64,000 nt of DNA from Rubrivirga sp. SAORIC476 (GTDB taxonomy: Bacteria; Bacteroidota; Rhodothermia; Rhodothermales; Rubricoccaceae), in assembly GCF_002283555.1 (NCBI RefSeq), contig NZ_MVOI01000003.1:1905578-1969577 (forward strand), written 5' to 3'. Shown one piece after another: positions 18,936 through 30,187 of the stretch. The notes beneath the pieces are model-generated. The model saw nothing but the letters and a program-made list of their open reading frames with translations, ran no database searches and was not told where the DNA came from. The translations under genes were made by a program, and so were the position numbers. Within the stretch, counting starts at the first letter, position 1. Each line of letters starts with the position of its first letter.

Positions 18936-21119
18936 TCAGCGGATCCGCACGACTTGTCTTACCTCGGTGCGTCCGCCGACCGTCGCGCGAATGGCGTAGG
19001 GGCCCGGGGCGGCGTCGGCGGCGTCCCACACGAGACGGTGCGCTCCGGAGGCCAGCGGACCGTCCCAGAGCGTCGCGACGCGGCGGCCGAGCACGTCATA
19101 GACGGCGACCGTGGCCGTAGCGGGCGCGTCGAGCGTGAGCGGCACCGTCAGGCGCGTGCGGAGTGGGTTGGGACTGGGAGCGCCCAGGCCTGCCTCGGTT
19201 GCCTCATCGGCCGAGGTGGAGGCGGCGGCGGCTGTGAGAGCAGTCGCTTTCTCGACCGGGAAGGTGACCGTGAGGTCTGCATCCGGGTAGGTCCCGACGT
19301 GGACGCGGTAGGTGTAGGCACCGGGCGCGGCGGTGCGGCGGAGGTTCTGGCGGATGGTGACGCGGGTCGTCCGGCTGGGGAGGGCGGTGGCCGGGCGAGG
19401 CGCGGTCGCCACGTCCGACAACTCGCCGTCGGGGCCGAGGGCGTCGGCCCAGACCTCGACGGGGAGGTCGACGGCGTTGCGGTTGAGGATCCGCACGTCG
19501 TAGCGGAAGCCGCCGCCGCCGGCCGGGATGACGACGGGCGCGTTGCGTGGGGTCGCCGTGACGACGAGCGGGAGCGGCTGGGCGGTGACGGTGTAGGGCG
19601 TCCGCCAGGACTGCATCCCGACGCCGGCGTGGGTGACGCGGACGTGGTTCAGGCCGGGGGGGACCACCAGGGCGCGGCGGATGTCGCCCGCCTCCCATGC
19701 GGCGGTCGCGTCGCCGTCTGCGGTGGTGTACGGGGGCGGGGTGCCCTCGTAGGCGTCGATCCGGCCCGCCAGGCCCGGCGTCGGGATCACGACGATGCGC
19801 GCGGGGCCGACCACGCGGAACCAGTCGGGGTCCTCAGTGGGCGGGCCGTCGGGCGTGCTCATCGAACGGACGGTCGCGGTGGCGGCGTACGTCGGGCCGA
19901 CGGCGAGGGCGTAGGCCCAGACGGGGTAGTCGGGCTCGTCGAGGCCGCGGATGACGGCGTCGGTGTCCTCCTGCTGGTCGAGGTGGAAGGAGTCGGTGAG
20001 GAGCGAGTCCGCGAGGCGGTGGGGGACGCCATCGCTGGGGACGGGGCCGCTGGCGTCGTAGATCCACTGGCGGGTGATATCCACGACGCCGTCGCCGGTG
20101 GTGCCCATGTCCGACGTGAGCCAGGTATAGTGGAGGTCGGTGGGGAGGGGCATCGCCGGGTTGTCGAGGGTGCCGTCCTCGGCATCCCCGAAGCCCTGGT
20201 CGCGACCGTCGATGTTGATGCCGGTGATGGTGGAGGTCTCGTCGCCGTCGAGGTCCACGTCGTCCGTGTGGAAGCCCGCCGCGATGCCGTCCTCTTCGCC
20301 CCCCCAGAAGTAGGGGGCGGGGCCGTTGCAGATGAAGCAGAAGTAGTTGTAGCGCAGGTCGCGGACGGCGGCGCTGTTGATGTCGGGTGTGCCGTCGAGG
20401 CCGGGGTCGTCGAAGAAGGGGTTGCCGAACAGGTTGCTGCCCCGGTGCGGGGTGCCGACGGTGAGGACGCGGGCGACGCGGTGTCCACCGGGCGCGGTCG
20501 GCTCGACCCACCACATGGGCGTGCCAGCGCCGTCGCGGCGCTGGAGGTACTCGCGAATGGCGAGGCCACCCATCGAATGGCCGACGAGGATGACGCGGTC
20601 TTTGCCAGGGTTGGCGGCGAGCACCGCGTCGATCAGGCGGCCGAGGGTGTAGCCCTGCTTCTGAACGGCCTCCTCGTTGGAGTCGCTCTCCGAGGCGAAG
20701 AGGCCACCGGGGGAGTCGCCTGAGTTGACCTCCAGCAGCGGATTGGCGGGGTCCTCGTTCCAGAAGTTCTCCCAGTTGGACGCATAGACGCAGCCCGGCG
20801 CGAGGGCATTGGACCGGTTGGCGAAGCTGACCAGCACGTCGTCGTCGGGGGTGTCGCGGACGCCGTCGGGGCCGGCGATGCGCTCCTCGTTCTCATAGGC
20901 GTTGAGGACAGCGTGGAACACGTCGGCGCGGGGGCCCCAGATCGTGGCGACGTCGGGGTGGCCGGTGAAGGGCTCCCAGGAGGCCTGGCTGCCGGTGAAG
21001 CCGTGGACGAAGACGACCGGGTAGGGGCAGTCACCCGCCTGCGAACTGGCGTCGGCTCGCGACTGCGCCGAGGTGGGCAGGGCGAGGAGGAGGGCGGCCA
21101 GCAGGAGGAGCGTGCGCAT
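18936..21119 (-). CDS. secreted lipase-like alpha/beta hydrolase with T9SS sorting domain
   Basis: 727 residues. A signal peptide (MRTLLLLAALLLALPTSAQS) leads into an alpha/beta hydrolase with the oxyanion region YPVVFVHGFTGS and nucleophile elbow VGHSMGGLAI (Ser of G-x-S-x-G), followed by TVGTPHRGSNLFGNPF, as in PGAP1-like lipases and triacylglycerol lipases. A calcium-loop-like segment DDVDLDGDE follows. The middle is beta-rich (CARDB-like). The last 80 residues form a T9SS type A sorting domain (SPNPLRTRLTVPL ... VAVYDVLGRRVATLWDG ... VRQVVRIR). It is therefore expected on the cell surface or in the medium. ATG at 21119 begins the signal peptide. Lipid or ester substrate unknown. Confidence 0.88.
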   Translation of the reverse strand: MRTLLLLAALLLALPTSAQSRADASSQAGDCPYPVVFVHGFTGSQASWEPFTGHPDVATIWGPRADVFHAVLNAYENEERIAGPDGVRDTPDDDVLVSFANRSNALAPGCVYASNWENFWNEDPANPLLEVNSGDSPGGLFASESDSNEEAVQKQGYTLGRLIDAVLAANPGKDRVILVGHSMGGLAIREYLQRRDGAGTPMWWVEPTAPGGHRVARVLTVGTPHRGSNLFGNPFFDDPGLDGTPDINSAAVRDLRYNYFCFICNGPAPYFWGGEEDGIAAGFHTDDVDLDGDETSTITGINIDGRDQGFGDAEDGTLDNPAMPLPTDLHYTWLTSDMGTTGDGVVDITRQWIYDASGPVPSDGVPHRLADSLLTDSFHLDQQEDTDAVIRGLDEPDYPVWAYALAVGPTYAATATVRSMSTPDGPPTEDPDWFRVVGPARIVVIPTPGLAGRIDAYEGTPPPYTTADGDATAAWEAGDIRRALVVPPGLNHVRVTHAGVGMQSWRTPYTVTAQPLPLVVTATPRNAPVVIPAGGGGFRYDVRILNRNAVDLPVEVWADALGPDGELSDVATAPRPATALPSRTTRVTIRQNLRRTAAPGAYTYRVHVGTYPDADLTVTFPVEKATALTAAAASTSADEATEAGLGAPSPNPLRTRLTVPLTLDAPATATVAVYDVLGRRVATLWDGPLASGAHRLVWDAADAAPGPYAIRATVGGRTEVRQVVRIR

Positions 21120-21311
21120 GCGTTCGGTCGGGGCGGGGAGGCAACCTACGGGATCGGTGCTCCACGCGGGGCGGACGACCCTGCCCGCCTCGGGGCCGAG
21201 GCGGAGGGAGCGCGGGGGCAAAATGGACCAGGGCGAGGGAGTTCGAGATCATGAACCGGGAAGCCGCTGGGGTCACGTCGGGCCGAGGTTGGGGCTCTCC
21301 TCCGCACCGCC

Positions 21312-21566
21312 ATGCTCTCCCTCGCCGACCTCTCGACCGCGCCTACCCGGACGCTGGACCCGACCATCCTCTATCTCGGGACGCCCGTCGTGCTGGTGAG
21401 CACGCGCAACGCCGACGGCTCTGCCAACCTCGCCCCCATCTCGTCGTCGTGGGGCCGTGTGCGCTCGGCCCATGCCCACCTCGGCACCGAGGCGGGGGCT
21501 GAACAGGCGAACGCCCACCCCCCGAGAAAGGGGGTGGGCGCTCTTTCCGGGAGCCTATGGCGGTAG
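21312..21566 (+). pseudogene. truncated flavin reductase-like fragment
   Basis: The first ~47 codons (TRTLDPTILYLGTPVVLVST, then NADGSANLAPISSSWG) match the N terminus of flavin reductase-like FMN-binding split-barrel proteins, which normally run about 200 residues. Homology stops near 21452, and the frame continues as unrelated sequence that reads through a terminator-like hairpin (21512-21540). This looks like the remnant of a gene lost by a deletion. The 192 nt upstream of it (21120-21311) hold no recognisable gene. Confidence 0.6.
21512..21540. terminator. bidirectional hairpin terminator
   Basis: CGCCCACCCCC (21512-21522), loop CGAGAAA, GGGGGTGGGCG (21530-21540): 11 perfect base pairs. 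On the + strand it is followed by CTCTTTCC. It lies 74 nt past the ahcY stop and probably ends ahcY transcription from the other strand. Confidence 0.75.
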
Positions 21567-21613
21567 GCACCCCGGTCGGGGCCGTCCCGCGAGCGGGACG
21601 GGGAGTCAGACGA

Positions 21614-22909
21614 TCAGGTGCCGGCCGAGTAGTCGGTGGCGTACTCGATCTGGTCCTGGGTCAGCTCGTCGATCTGGAGGCCCATCGTCTCCAGCTTCAC
21701 GCGGGCGATCTGCTGGTCGAGCTCCTCGGGGAGGTCGAGGACGGCCTTGGGCATCTCCTCGCCGGCCTCCTTGGCCTGGATCAGCGCCAGGTGGGCCTGG
21801 AACTGGTTGGCGAAGCTCATGTCCATGACCTCCGAGGGGTGGCCCTCCGCGGCGGCGAGGTTCACGAGGCGGCCGTCGGCGAGGACGTAGATCTTCTTGC
21901 CGTTGTCCATCGTGTACTCGCGGTTGTCGTCGCGGATCATCCGCGTGTCCTGCGAGATCTCGGCCAGCTCGCCGAGGTTGAGCTCGACGTCGTAGTGGCC
22001 CGTGTTGCAGACGATGGCGCCCTCCTTCATCGAGACGAAGTGCTCGCCGCGGATGATGTCCTTCATGCCGGTGGCGGTCACGAAGATGTCGCCGACCTTG
22101 GCGGCCTCCTCCATGGTCATGACGCGCATGCCGTCGAGCGTCGCCTTGAGGGCGGCCGTCGGCTTGATCTCGGTCACGATGACGTTGGCGCCCATGCCCT
22201 TGGCCCGCATGGCGACGCCACGGCCGCAGTGGCCGTAGCCGGCGACGACGAAGTTCTTGCCCGCGATCAGGACGGACGAGCCGCGCAGGATGCCGTCGAG
22301 CGTCGACTGGCCGGTGCCGTAGACGTTGTCGAAGTCCCACTTCGTCTCGGCGTCGTTGACGGCGTAGACGGGGTAGCCCAGCTTGCCGTCGTCGGCCATG
22401 GCACGCAGGCGGTGGACGCCCGTCGTGGTCTCCTCCGAGCCACCGATGATGTCGGCCAGCTTCTCGGGGAAGGCGCTGTGGACGCGGAAGATGAGGTCGG
22501 CGCCGTCATCCAGGGTCGTGTCCGGCGTCTTGTCGATGGACCGGTCGATGGACCAGTAGAAGCCCTCCGTGTCCTGGCCGTACCAGGCGTAGATCTCGAT
22601 GCCGTCCTCGTCGCCGTTGGGGCCCATCGCGAGCGCCGCCGCGACCGAGTCGTTCGTCGAGAGCGGGTTGCAGCCACTCCAGGCCACTTCCGCGCCGCAC
22701 GCCTTGAGCGTCTCGCACAGGACGGCGGTCTCCTTGGTGACGTGGAGGCAGCCCGTGATCTTGTAGCCGGCGAACGGCTTCGACTGGCTGTACTCCTCGC
22801 GGAGCTTCATGAGCACCGGCATCCGGCTCTCGGCCCACTCGATCCGCATGCGGCCCTCGGGCGCGAGGGAGAGGTCGGCGACCTTGTACTTTCCTTCCTT
22901 GTGATCCAT
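21614..22909 (-). CDS. ahcY: S-adenosylhomocysteinase
   Basis: Cytosolic NAD-dependent enzyme of 431 residues that splits S-adenosylhomocysteine into adenosine and homocysteine, recycling the product of SAM-dependent methylation. The substrate domain shows GYKITGCLHVTKETAVLCET and NPLSTNDSVAAALA. The catalytic middle has NDAETKWDFDNVYGTGQSTL, and the NAD site is VVAGYGHCGRGVAMRAKG. HPSEVMDMSFANQFQAHLAL closes the fold. The length and the STND and FDNxYGTGQST sequences are those of the short archaeal/thermophile-like branch. The usual C-terminal K-x-x-x-YRY tail is absent; the protein ends in TDYSAGT. metK, which makes SAM, lies 10 kb away. The gene has its own leader and terminator. Confidence 0.97.
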   Translation of the reverse strand: MDHKEGKYKVADLSLAPEGRMRIEWAESRMPVLMKLREEYSQSKPFAGYKITGCLHVTKETAVLCETLKACGAEVAWSGCNPLSTNDSVAAALAMGPNGDEDGIEIYAWYGQDTEGFYWSIDRSIDKTPDTTLDDGADLIFRVHSAFPEKLADIIGGSEETTTGVHRLRAMADDGKLGYPVYAVNDAETKWDFDNVYGTGQSTLDGILRGSSVLIAGKNFVVAGYGHCGRGVAMRAKGMGANVIVTEIKPTAALKATLDGMRVMTMEEAAKVGDIFVTATGMKDIIRGEHFVSMKEGAIVCNTGHYDVELNLGELAEISQDTRMIRDDNREYTMDNGKKIYVLADGRLVNLAAAEGHPSEVMDMSFANQFQAHLALIQAKEAGEEMPKAVLDLPEELDQQIARVKLETMGLQIDELTQDQIEYATDYSAGT

Positions 22910-22934
22910 GGAGATGGCCGGCCGTGCCGGTGGT

Positions 22935-22954
22935 GTTTCAGGTGTGAGTGAAAC
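22935..22954 (-). other. small hairpin in the ahcY leader
   Basis: GTTTCA / TGAAAC, 6 bp with an 8-nt loop, 26-45 nt upstream of the ahcY start. The surrounding 147-nt leader has no convincing SAH- or SAM-riboswitch core. Confidence 0.35.
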
Positions 22955-23056
22955 CTAGCGCGCCGGACGTTGGGAGGCTGTCAATTTGCAGTGCCGCTCC
23001 GTCAATTCTAGACGAGGGTGCGCGCAGGTGCAAGGCCTCAGGTGGGGGCCTGTCGC

Positions 23057-25441
<2,385 letters not shown>

Positions 25442-25444
25442 GGC

Positions 25445-26017
25445 TCAGGCGGCGAGGGCGCGGGCCAGCCACACCCGCGCCATCCGCCAGTCGCGGCTGA
25501 CGGTGGGCACGGAAACGCCCAGCGTCTCGGCGGTCTCCTCCAGGGTGAGGCCCGTGAAGAACCGGATCTCGACGACGGCCGCCTGGCGGGCGTCGAGCGC
25601 CTCCAAGCGCCCCAGCGCCTCGTCGAGCGCCAACACGTCGTCGTCGGCCATCGCCGCGCCGTGCATGGTTTCGTTGAGCTCGACAGGCGCCTGTCCGCCG
25701 CCGCGCTTGGCCGTCTGCCGCCGGGTGGCGTCGCGCACGAGCACCTGGCGCATGGCCCGGGCCGCGACCCGGAAGAAGTGCTGCCGCCCGTTCCACGCCA
25801 CGTCGTCGGTGCGGACCAGCTTGAGGTACGCCTCGTGGACGAGCGCGGTCGTGTTGAGGGTGTCGCCCGCTCGCCCGCTGCGCACCTTGCGGGCGAGCCG
25901 CTGCAACTCGCCGTAGACGAGCGGGAACACCTCGTCGAGGGCGTCGGGCTCGCCGCGGCTAGCGGCGTGGAGCAGTCGGGTCACGGAGACGTCGAGCGGG
26001 TCTGCCGGGGCGGGCAT
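25445..26017 (-). CDS. ECF-family RNA polymerase sigma factor
   Basis: 190 residues. Region 2 shows LVYGELQRLARKVRSG and TALVHEAYLKLVR; region 4 is a helix-turn-helix, LTLEETAETLGVSVPTVSRD. The features (ELQRLA, LVHEAYL, NGRQHFFRVAARAMRQVL) match the TIGR02999-type ECF group that is usually encoded next to a Ser/Thr kinase. ATG at 26017 chosen; the frame extends 19 codons upstream without homology. The kinase gene follows after 3 nt. Target promoters cannot be read from the window. Confidence 0.93.
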   Translation of the reverse strand: MPAPADPLDVSVTRLLHAASRGEPDALDEVFPLVYGELQRLARKVRSGRAGDTLNTTALVHEAYLKLVRTDDVAWNGRQHFFRVAARAMRQVLVRDATRRQTAKRGGGQAPVELNETMHGAAMADDDVLALDEALGRLEALDARQAAVVEIRFFTGLTLEETAETLGVSVPTVSRDWRMARVWLARALAA

Positions 26018-26128
26018 CGACAGGCAGGCTGGAGGCCTACAGGATAGCGGACCGGAAAACCTTATGCCGACCATGATTAGGTCTCGACCGGGTTCGGCTA
26101 TGGGAAGGGTGAACCTCCTTCATCCCCG

Positions 26129-27835
26129 ATGACTCCCTTGCGACTCCTCCTCTCCGCCCTCCTCCTGCTCGCCGCGCCCGCCGTGCTTGCCCAGCAGGAC
26201 CTCGTCCTCGACGGCTCCTTCGAGGGGACGCCGCCGCTGGGCTGGAGCGAAACCACCAGTTCCGCCACGAGCCCTTTTTGTGATGACACGTGCGGCCGGC
26301 CGCCGCGAACCGGAGCCCAGTACGTGTTTCTCGCTGGGCTGAGTGAGTCCAACGACATGTCCGTAGCGCAGACGGTCACGATTCCGGCCGACGCCACGAG
26401 CGCGCTTCTGACGTACCACCTCCAACTCGGCGCCGGTGACGACGGGAGCGGCGAGTTCGCCGTGTTCATCGACACCATCCAACTGGAGGCCTTCACCCAG
26501 GACGATGCCGCGTCCTTCCCGGACTACGTCGCGCGGAACGTGGACCTCTCGTTCTTCGCCGACGGCCAGCCGCACACGATCCGATTCGTCGGCGTCGAGG
26601 TGGCCGGAACGACGGCGGACGCGTTCTTCGGCGCCCTCGTCGACGATGTGTCGCTCGTGGTGACCACGCCGTCCGGCGGAGACCCGCCGGTCAATGACTT
26701 CGCCTTCGCGGCCTACCCGATCGCGGCGTCCGACACCAACAAGGTCGGTACGCTGGTCGGCGCGGACATCGAGGACACGTTCAACCCGCCCGCCTCCTGC
26801 GTGGGCGCGGGCCGAGACGGCAGCAACGCCGTGTGGTGGGCCTTCGCAGCGACCGGGGTGGGGACCGTGGAGGCGTACGCCGGAGGGAGCGGGGCGGACC
26901 CGGTCGACACCATCCTGACGATCCACACGCTCGACAGCGAGGGCTCTCTTACCGAGGTCGCCTGCAACGACGACCGGACGTTGGGGAGCCCCGATGACGG
27001 CTCCTACGTCACGTTCGACACGGTGCCGGGCACGCGCTACTTCCTGCGCGTGACGGGATACGATGGGGCCGAGGGAGAACTGGCCGTCGGCGTCGGTGGG
27101 GTGAGCGGCCTCCTGAGCACGTTCGTCGCGGAGGCGCCGAACGACAATGTCGCCGCCGCGCCCGGCGCCCTGGTCTTCTCGAACGCCCCGGCGCTGTACC
27201 CGGACCTCAACATCGGCGCCACCGAGGAGGCCGGTGAGAGCGTGGCGGCCTGCGTCGCCGAGGCCAACGATGGGCGGAATTCGGTCTGGCGCATCTTCAC
27301 GGCTCCCGGCGACGGCAGCGTGACCATCGACTGGGCCGAGTCCTCGTTCGACACCATCGGGTCGGTGCACGTGATCACGGAGGCCGGCGCGATCGGGGAA
27401 CAGGTCGCCTGCAACGACGACGCGCCCGTCGGCACGCGCTCACTCGTGACGTTCCCGGTGACGGGAGGCACGTCCTACGTCGTCCGCACGGTCGGCTTCC
27501 AGGGGGCGGAAGGCACCATCCTGCAGACGTTCTCTTTCGATCCGGCGACCGCGTCGGAGGGGGGAGCGGAAGAGGTCGGCCTGCAGCTGACGGCCAGCCC
27601 GAACCCGGCCGTCGGAGCCGTCCGCCTCGCGGCGACTCTGGCCGAGGCCGCCGAGGTCCGCGTGGACGTGTTCGACGCACTCGGCCGCCGCGTGGCGGTC
27701 GTGTTCGACGGCGCGGTCTCAGCCGGCACCTCCGAGTGGACGTGGGACCCCGACGGGCAGACGGCGGGCATTTACATCGTCCGGTTGACGGCCGACGGCG
27801 CGGTGCGCACGCAAACGGTCACCGTCGTGCGGTAG
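26129..27835 (+). CDS. secreted T9SS protein with PPC-like domains
   Basis: 568 residues. Signal peptide MTPLRLLLSALLLLAAPAVLAQ. Residues 22-175 look like a carbohydrate-binding-type beta sandwich (DLVLDGSFEGTPPLGW ... VAQTVTIPADATSALLTYHL ... TIRFVGVEVAG), as in DUF642/CBM-like modules. Two similar domains follow, each with F/Y-DTIL/GSVH and VACNDD (about residues 190-330 and 335-470), resembling bacterial pre-peptidase C-terminal domains. The last ~80 residues are a T9SS type A sorting domain (LTASPNPAVGAVRLAATL ... VFDALGRRVAVV). It is first of three consecutive exported-protein genes. No catalytic motif seen; it is a likely surface adhesin or binding protein. Confidence 0.85.
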   Translation: MTPLRLLLSALLLLAAPAVLAQQDLVLDGSFEGTPPLGWSETTSSATSPFCDDTCGRPPRTGAQYVFLAGLSESNDMSVAQTVTIPADATSALLTYHLQLGAGDDGSGEFAVFIDTIQLEAFTQDDAASFPDYVARNVDLSFFADGQPHTIRFVGVEVAGTTADAFFGALVDDVSLVVTTPSGGDPPVNDFAFAAYPIAASDTNKVGTLVGADIEDTFNPPASCVGAGRDGSNAVWWAFAATGVGTVEAYAGGSGADPVDTILTIHTLDSEGSLTEVACNDDRTLGSPDDGSYVTFDTVPGTRYFLRVTGYDGAEGELAVGVGGVSGLLSTFVAEAPNDNVAAAPGALVFSNAPALYPDLNIGATEEAGESVAACVAEANDGRNSVWRIFTAPGDGSVTIDWAESSFDTIGSVHVITEAGAIGEQVACNDDAPVGTRSLVTFPVTGGTSYVVRTVGFQGAEGTILQTFSFDPATASEGGAEEVGLQLTASPNPAVGAVRLAATLAEAAEVRVDVFDALGRRVAVVFDGAVSAGTSEWTWDPDGQTAGIYIVRLTADGAVRTQTVTVVR

Positions 27836-27884
27836 CGAACCGGGACCGGGCTCTTTCCGGGACGGCACGTCGTCCGGCTCCCTG

Positions 27885-27916
27885 CGCGGCCGGCTCTCTC
27901 CGGGGGGCCGGCCGCG
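27885..27916. terminator. strong hairpin after the first T9SS gene
   Basis: CGCGGCCGGC (27885-27894) and GCCGGCCGCG (27907-27916), 10 perfect pairs with a 12-nt loop, 50 nt past the stop. No U-tract. Confidence 0.6.
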
Positions 27917-28039
27917 TCGTGTGTGCCGAGTCTGCTGAGAGCGGTGCCGAGGTGGGCCTGTCGGACGACGGCGCGTTCGCGGGGTCGCGGAGAACGGCGC
28001 GAGGGGGGAGGCGTCTATTCCCGAACTGTAGGTTCTCCG

Positions 28040-29716
28040 ATGCGTCATTCGATCCGTTTGCTCGCTCTCGTGCTGCTCGTGGCGCCCGGCGTCGCCGTGG
28101 CGCAGGTGGAGCTGTCGCGGGTCGTGGTGGGCGGAGGCGCGACGGCAGCCTCCGGCGCGACGTTCGGAGTCCAGGGAACCATCGGGCAGAGCGTTGTCGG
28201 CGAAGTCTCGGGAGGGGGAGGCGCCATCTGCCAGGGCTTCTGGTGCGGCGGCGGCCTGCCGACGGACGGCCCCGTCTCGATCGTGATCGACACGCCGCGC
28301 GGGGTCCGCTTCCTCGGGCCGCCCGCCTCGGGACTCACCGTGGACGACCTCGCGGCTCAGAACCTCGTCCGCGGCGTGCCCGGCTACTACCCGGCCGCCA
28401 GCCCGGCCAACCTAGAGACGACCTACGACCCCGTCGCGGGCGCCTGGGTGCCGTCGTCGGGGACGGGCGAGGTCCTCGCACTCGGCCGCGCGTTTCGGTG
28501 GCGATTCTACGACCACGCCAACGGCAACCCGGACATCAGCCAGTCGGTGCCGCTGCCGTTCACGCTCACCACCGACCTGCCCGCCAACACGGCCGACGTG
28601 GTGCTGGACCTCAACACGGGCGGCAACCGGTTCACCTTCCTGGCCAACCCGTTCGGCACCGCCCTCGACCTGACCGGCATCGGCGACTGGCCCGGCGGCG
28701 ACAACCTGAGCCCCAACGCGCCGGTCTGGGTCTACGACCCGGTGGCGCAGACGTGGGACGACGCGCCCGCCTCGGTCGGCCCCTGGGTGGCCTTCCGGGT
28801 CCGTGCGAAGGGGCCACCGGTCTCGGGCCAGCCGCGGACGCTCACGATTCCGGCCAGCGCATCCGTCTCGGCCCTGCGCGCGCCCGTGGCGGCCCGCACG
28901 GAGGACGTGACGAGTCCGGGCTCGGCAGTCAGCCCAGCCGCATCGCCGCGTCTGGCGTTCACCCTCGATGGCACGGCGGCTGACGGACGCCCACTCGCCG
29001 ACCGCGCGTTCACGGTCGTGTTCGAGGAAGACGCGCGCGCCGGGTTCGACGAGGCCGAGGACGCCGAAAAACTCCAGGTGCCCGCCGACACCTACGCGAT
29101 GATCGGCGCCCGACATGCCGGGGCGAGCGGCGAGCACGCCTTCGTCGGCTACGACGTGCGCCCGTTCGCCGCCGCCGAAATTCCGCTGGCGGTCGAGACG
29201 CGAGGCGCCGCCGCCGACCTCACGCTCCGCTGGGACGCCGCGGCGCTGCCCGGGGGGCTTCCGGTCACGCTGGTCGACCTCGTCACCGGGGCCGAGATCG
29301 ACGTGCGGTCCCGGTCCGAGGTGGCGTTCCAGGTCGCGCCGCGGCCGAGTCTCGACGAGGTACCGCTCCATGAGATCGCGGACATCGAGAGTGGTGCGGA
29401 CCGCTTCGTGCTCCGCATCGGGGCCTCTGCGGCCTCGTCGGCCGACGAGGTGCGGGAGGTTTCGCTGTCTCCCGTCGTGCCGAACCCGTCGGCCGGGCTG
29501 GTGCGGGTCGCGTTCGCGGTGCCCGAGGCGGGCCGGGTGCGGTTGGCGGTCTACGACGTGCGGGGCCGCGAGGTGGCCGTCCTGGCCGACGGCGAGGTGG
29601 CGGCCGGACGTCACGAGACGCTGCTGGATGGCACGGCGCTGGCCGCGGGCGTCTACGTGGTCCGGCTGGAGGCGGGCGGGCAGCGTCTCACGCGGCAGGC
29701 CGTCGTCATGCGGTAG
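28040..29716 (+). CDS. secreted T9SS protein with an unnamed beta module shared with its neighbour
   Basis: 558 residues. Signal peptide MRHSIRLLALVLLVAPGVAVA. An N-terminal segment ELSRVVVGGGATAASGATFG ... GTIGQSVVGE is the short repeat-like start seen in many Bacteroidota surface proteins. Residues 80-275 form a module (GPPASGLTVDDLAAQNLVRG ... LALGRAFRWRFYD ... FLANPF ... PNAPVWVYDP ... GPWVAFRVRAKG) that recurs in the next gene. A second beta domain and a T9SS type A sorting domain (VPNPSAGLVRVAF ... AVYDVRGREVAVLAD) finish it. ATG at 28040 starts the signal peptide and follows TTCTCCG. Function unknown; probably a cell-surface structural or binding protein. Confidence 0.82.
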   Translation: MRHSIRLLALVLLVAPGVAVAQVELSRVVVGGGATAASGATFGVQGTIGQSVVGEVSGGGGAICQGFWCGGGLPTDGPVSIVIDTPRGVRFLGPPASGLTVDDLAAQNLVRGVPGYYPAASPANLETTYDPVAGAWVPSSGTGEVLALGRAFRWRFYDHANGNPDISQSVPLPFTLTTDLPANTADVVLDLNTGGNRFTFLANPFGTALDLTGIGDWPGGDNLSPNAPVWVYDPVAQTWDDAPASVGPWVAFRVRAKGPPVSGQPRTLTIPASASVSALRAPVAARTEDVTSPGSAVSPAASPRLAFTLDGTAADGRPLADRAFTVVFEEDARAGFDEAEDAEKLQVPADTYAMIGARHAGASGEHAFVGYDVRPFAAAEIPLAVETRGAAADLTLRWDAAALPGGLPVTLVDLVTGAEIDVRSRSEVAFQVAPRPSLDEVPLHEIADIESGADRFVLRIGASAASSADEVREVSLSPVVPNPSAGLVRVAFAVPEAGRVRLAVYDVRGREVAVLADGEVAAGRHETLLDGTALAAGVYVVRLEAGGQRLTRQAVVMR

Positions 29717-29889
29717 GTCGATGTCCTATCTGGCGCGGCATGTAAGGACTTGGTTAGAAACGGTTTATTGTCCATCGGTTCGTGTGCCAGTCCCGGGTGG
29801 GCGCGCGCGCCGACCGCATGGCTAGGGGAGGAAGCAGGCATGCCAGGTGCCCATTCCGCCCGCCGGAAGCGGGTAGGGCTGTCGGCGAA

Positions 29890-29927
29890 TCGTGGGATGC
29901 CACGAGACAAATCGTGGGATCCCATGA
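29890..29927. repeat. two tandem palindromes sharing AATCGTGGGAT
   Basis: Copy 1: TCGTGG-GATG-CCACGA (29890-29905). Copy 2: TCGTGGGATCCCATGA (29912-29927), an almost perfect 16-bp palindrome. Both arms begin AATCGTGGGAT and the copies are 22 bp apart, about two helical turns. They suit a pair of dimeric-protein binding sites or two small RNA hairpins. Confidence 0.55.
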
Positions 29928-30081
29928 TGTGGAATCCCGAAGCGAATCGCACACTGAGGTCGCCCGCCGGGCCTCGCTCTTGAACGGTCGCTGCTGCGCC
30001 GGTTCGGAGCCTCGGCGGACGACATCTCTGCGCCCGGCCTGGCTCTGTTCGTGGTGGGATGGTCCACGCCGGCTGCAGGAG

Positions 30082-30111
30082 CCGCCGTCCCCCGCTGTAC
30101 GGGGGCGGCGG
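30082..30111. terminator. 12-bp GC-rich hairpin upstream of the FG-GAP gene
   Basis: CCGCCG-T-CCCCCG (30082-30094), loop CTGTA, CGGGGGCGGCGG (30100-30111), with one bulged T. It lies 77 nt before the next start codon. It may terminate upstream transcription or act in the leader; there is no U-run. Confidence 0.5.
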
Positions 30112-30187
30112 TCATGTCGTATCCGGGGGCGGTCGGAGAGTGGGCGCTGGGTATCCTTCGTCACACCCTTCAACCTCTTCGCGCTCG

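Larger units (their letters stand above)
29717..30187. other. 471-nt non-coding gap between two T9SS genes
   Basis: No gene with recognisable homology or an exported N terminus is seen on either strand. The first 60 nt are unusually AT-rich for this genome (TTGGTTAGAAACGGTTTATT). It contains the twin palindromes at 29890-29927, a small CCCGC/GCGGG hairpin near 29855, and a large hairpin at 30082-30111. It could be regulatory or encode a small RNA; nothing decides this. Confidence 0.4.

Noticed and set aside
22910-23056. Possible SAH or SAM riboswitch before ahcY
   Set aside because: The leader has GGAGCGGCACTGCAA and a small hairpin but lacks a convincing riboswitch core and pseudoknot pairing. 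A covariance-model search would decide.
26105-26122. AAGGAGGT on the minus strand, like an ideal Shine-Dalgarno
   Set aside because: No minus-strand start codon follows at the right distance (the sigma factor start is about 90 nt away), and other genes in the window do not use such sites. Chance occurrence in the leader of a plus-strand gene.
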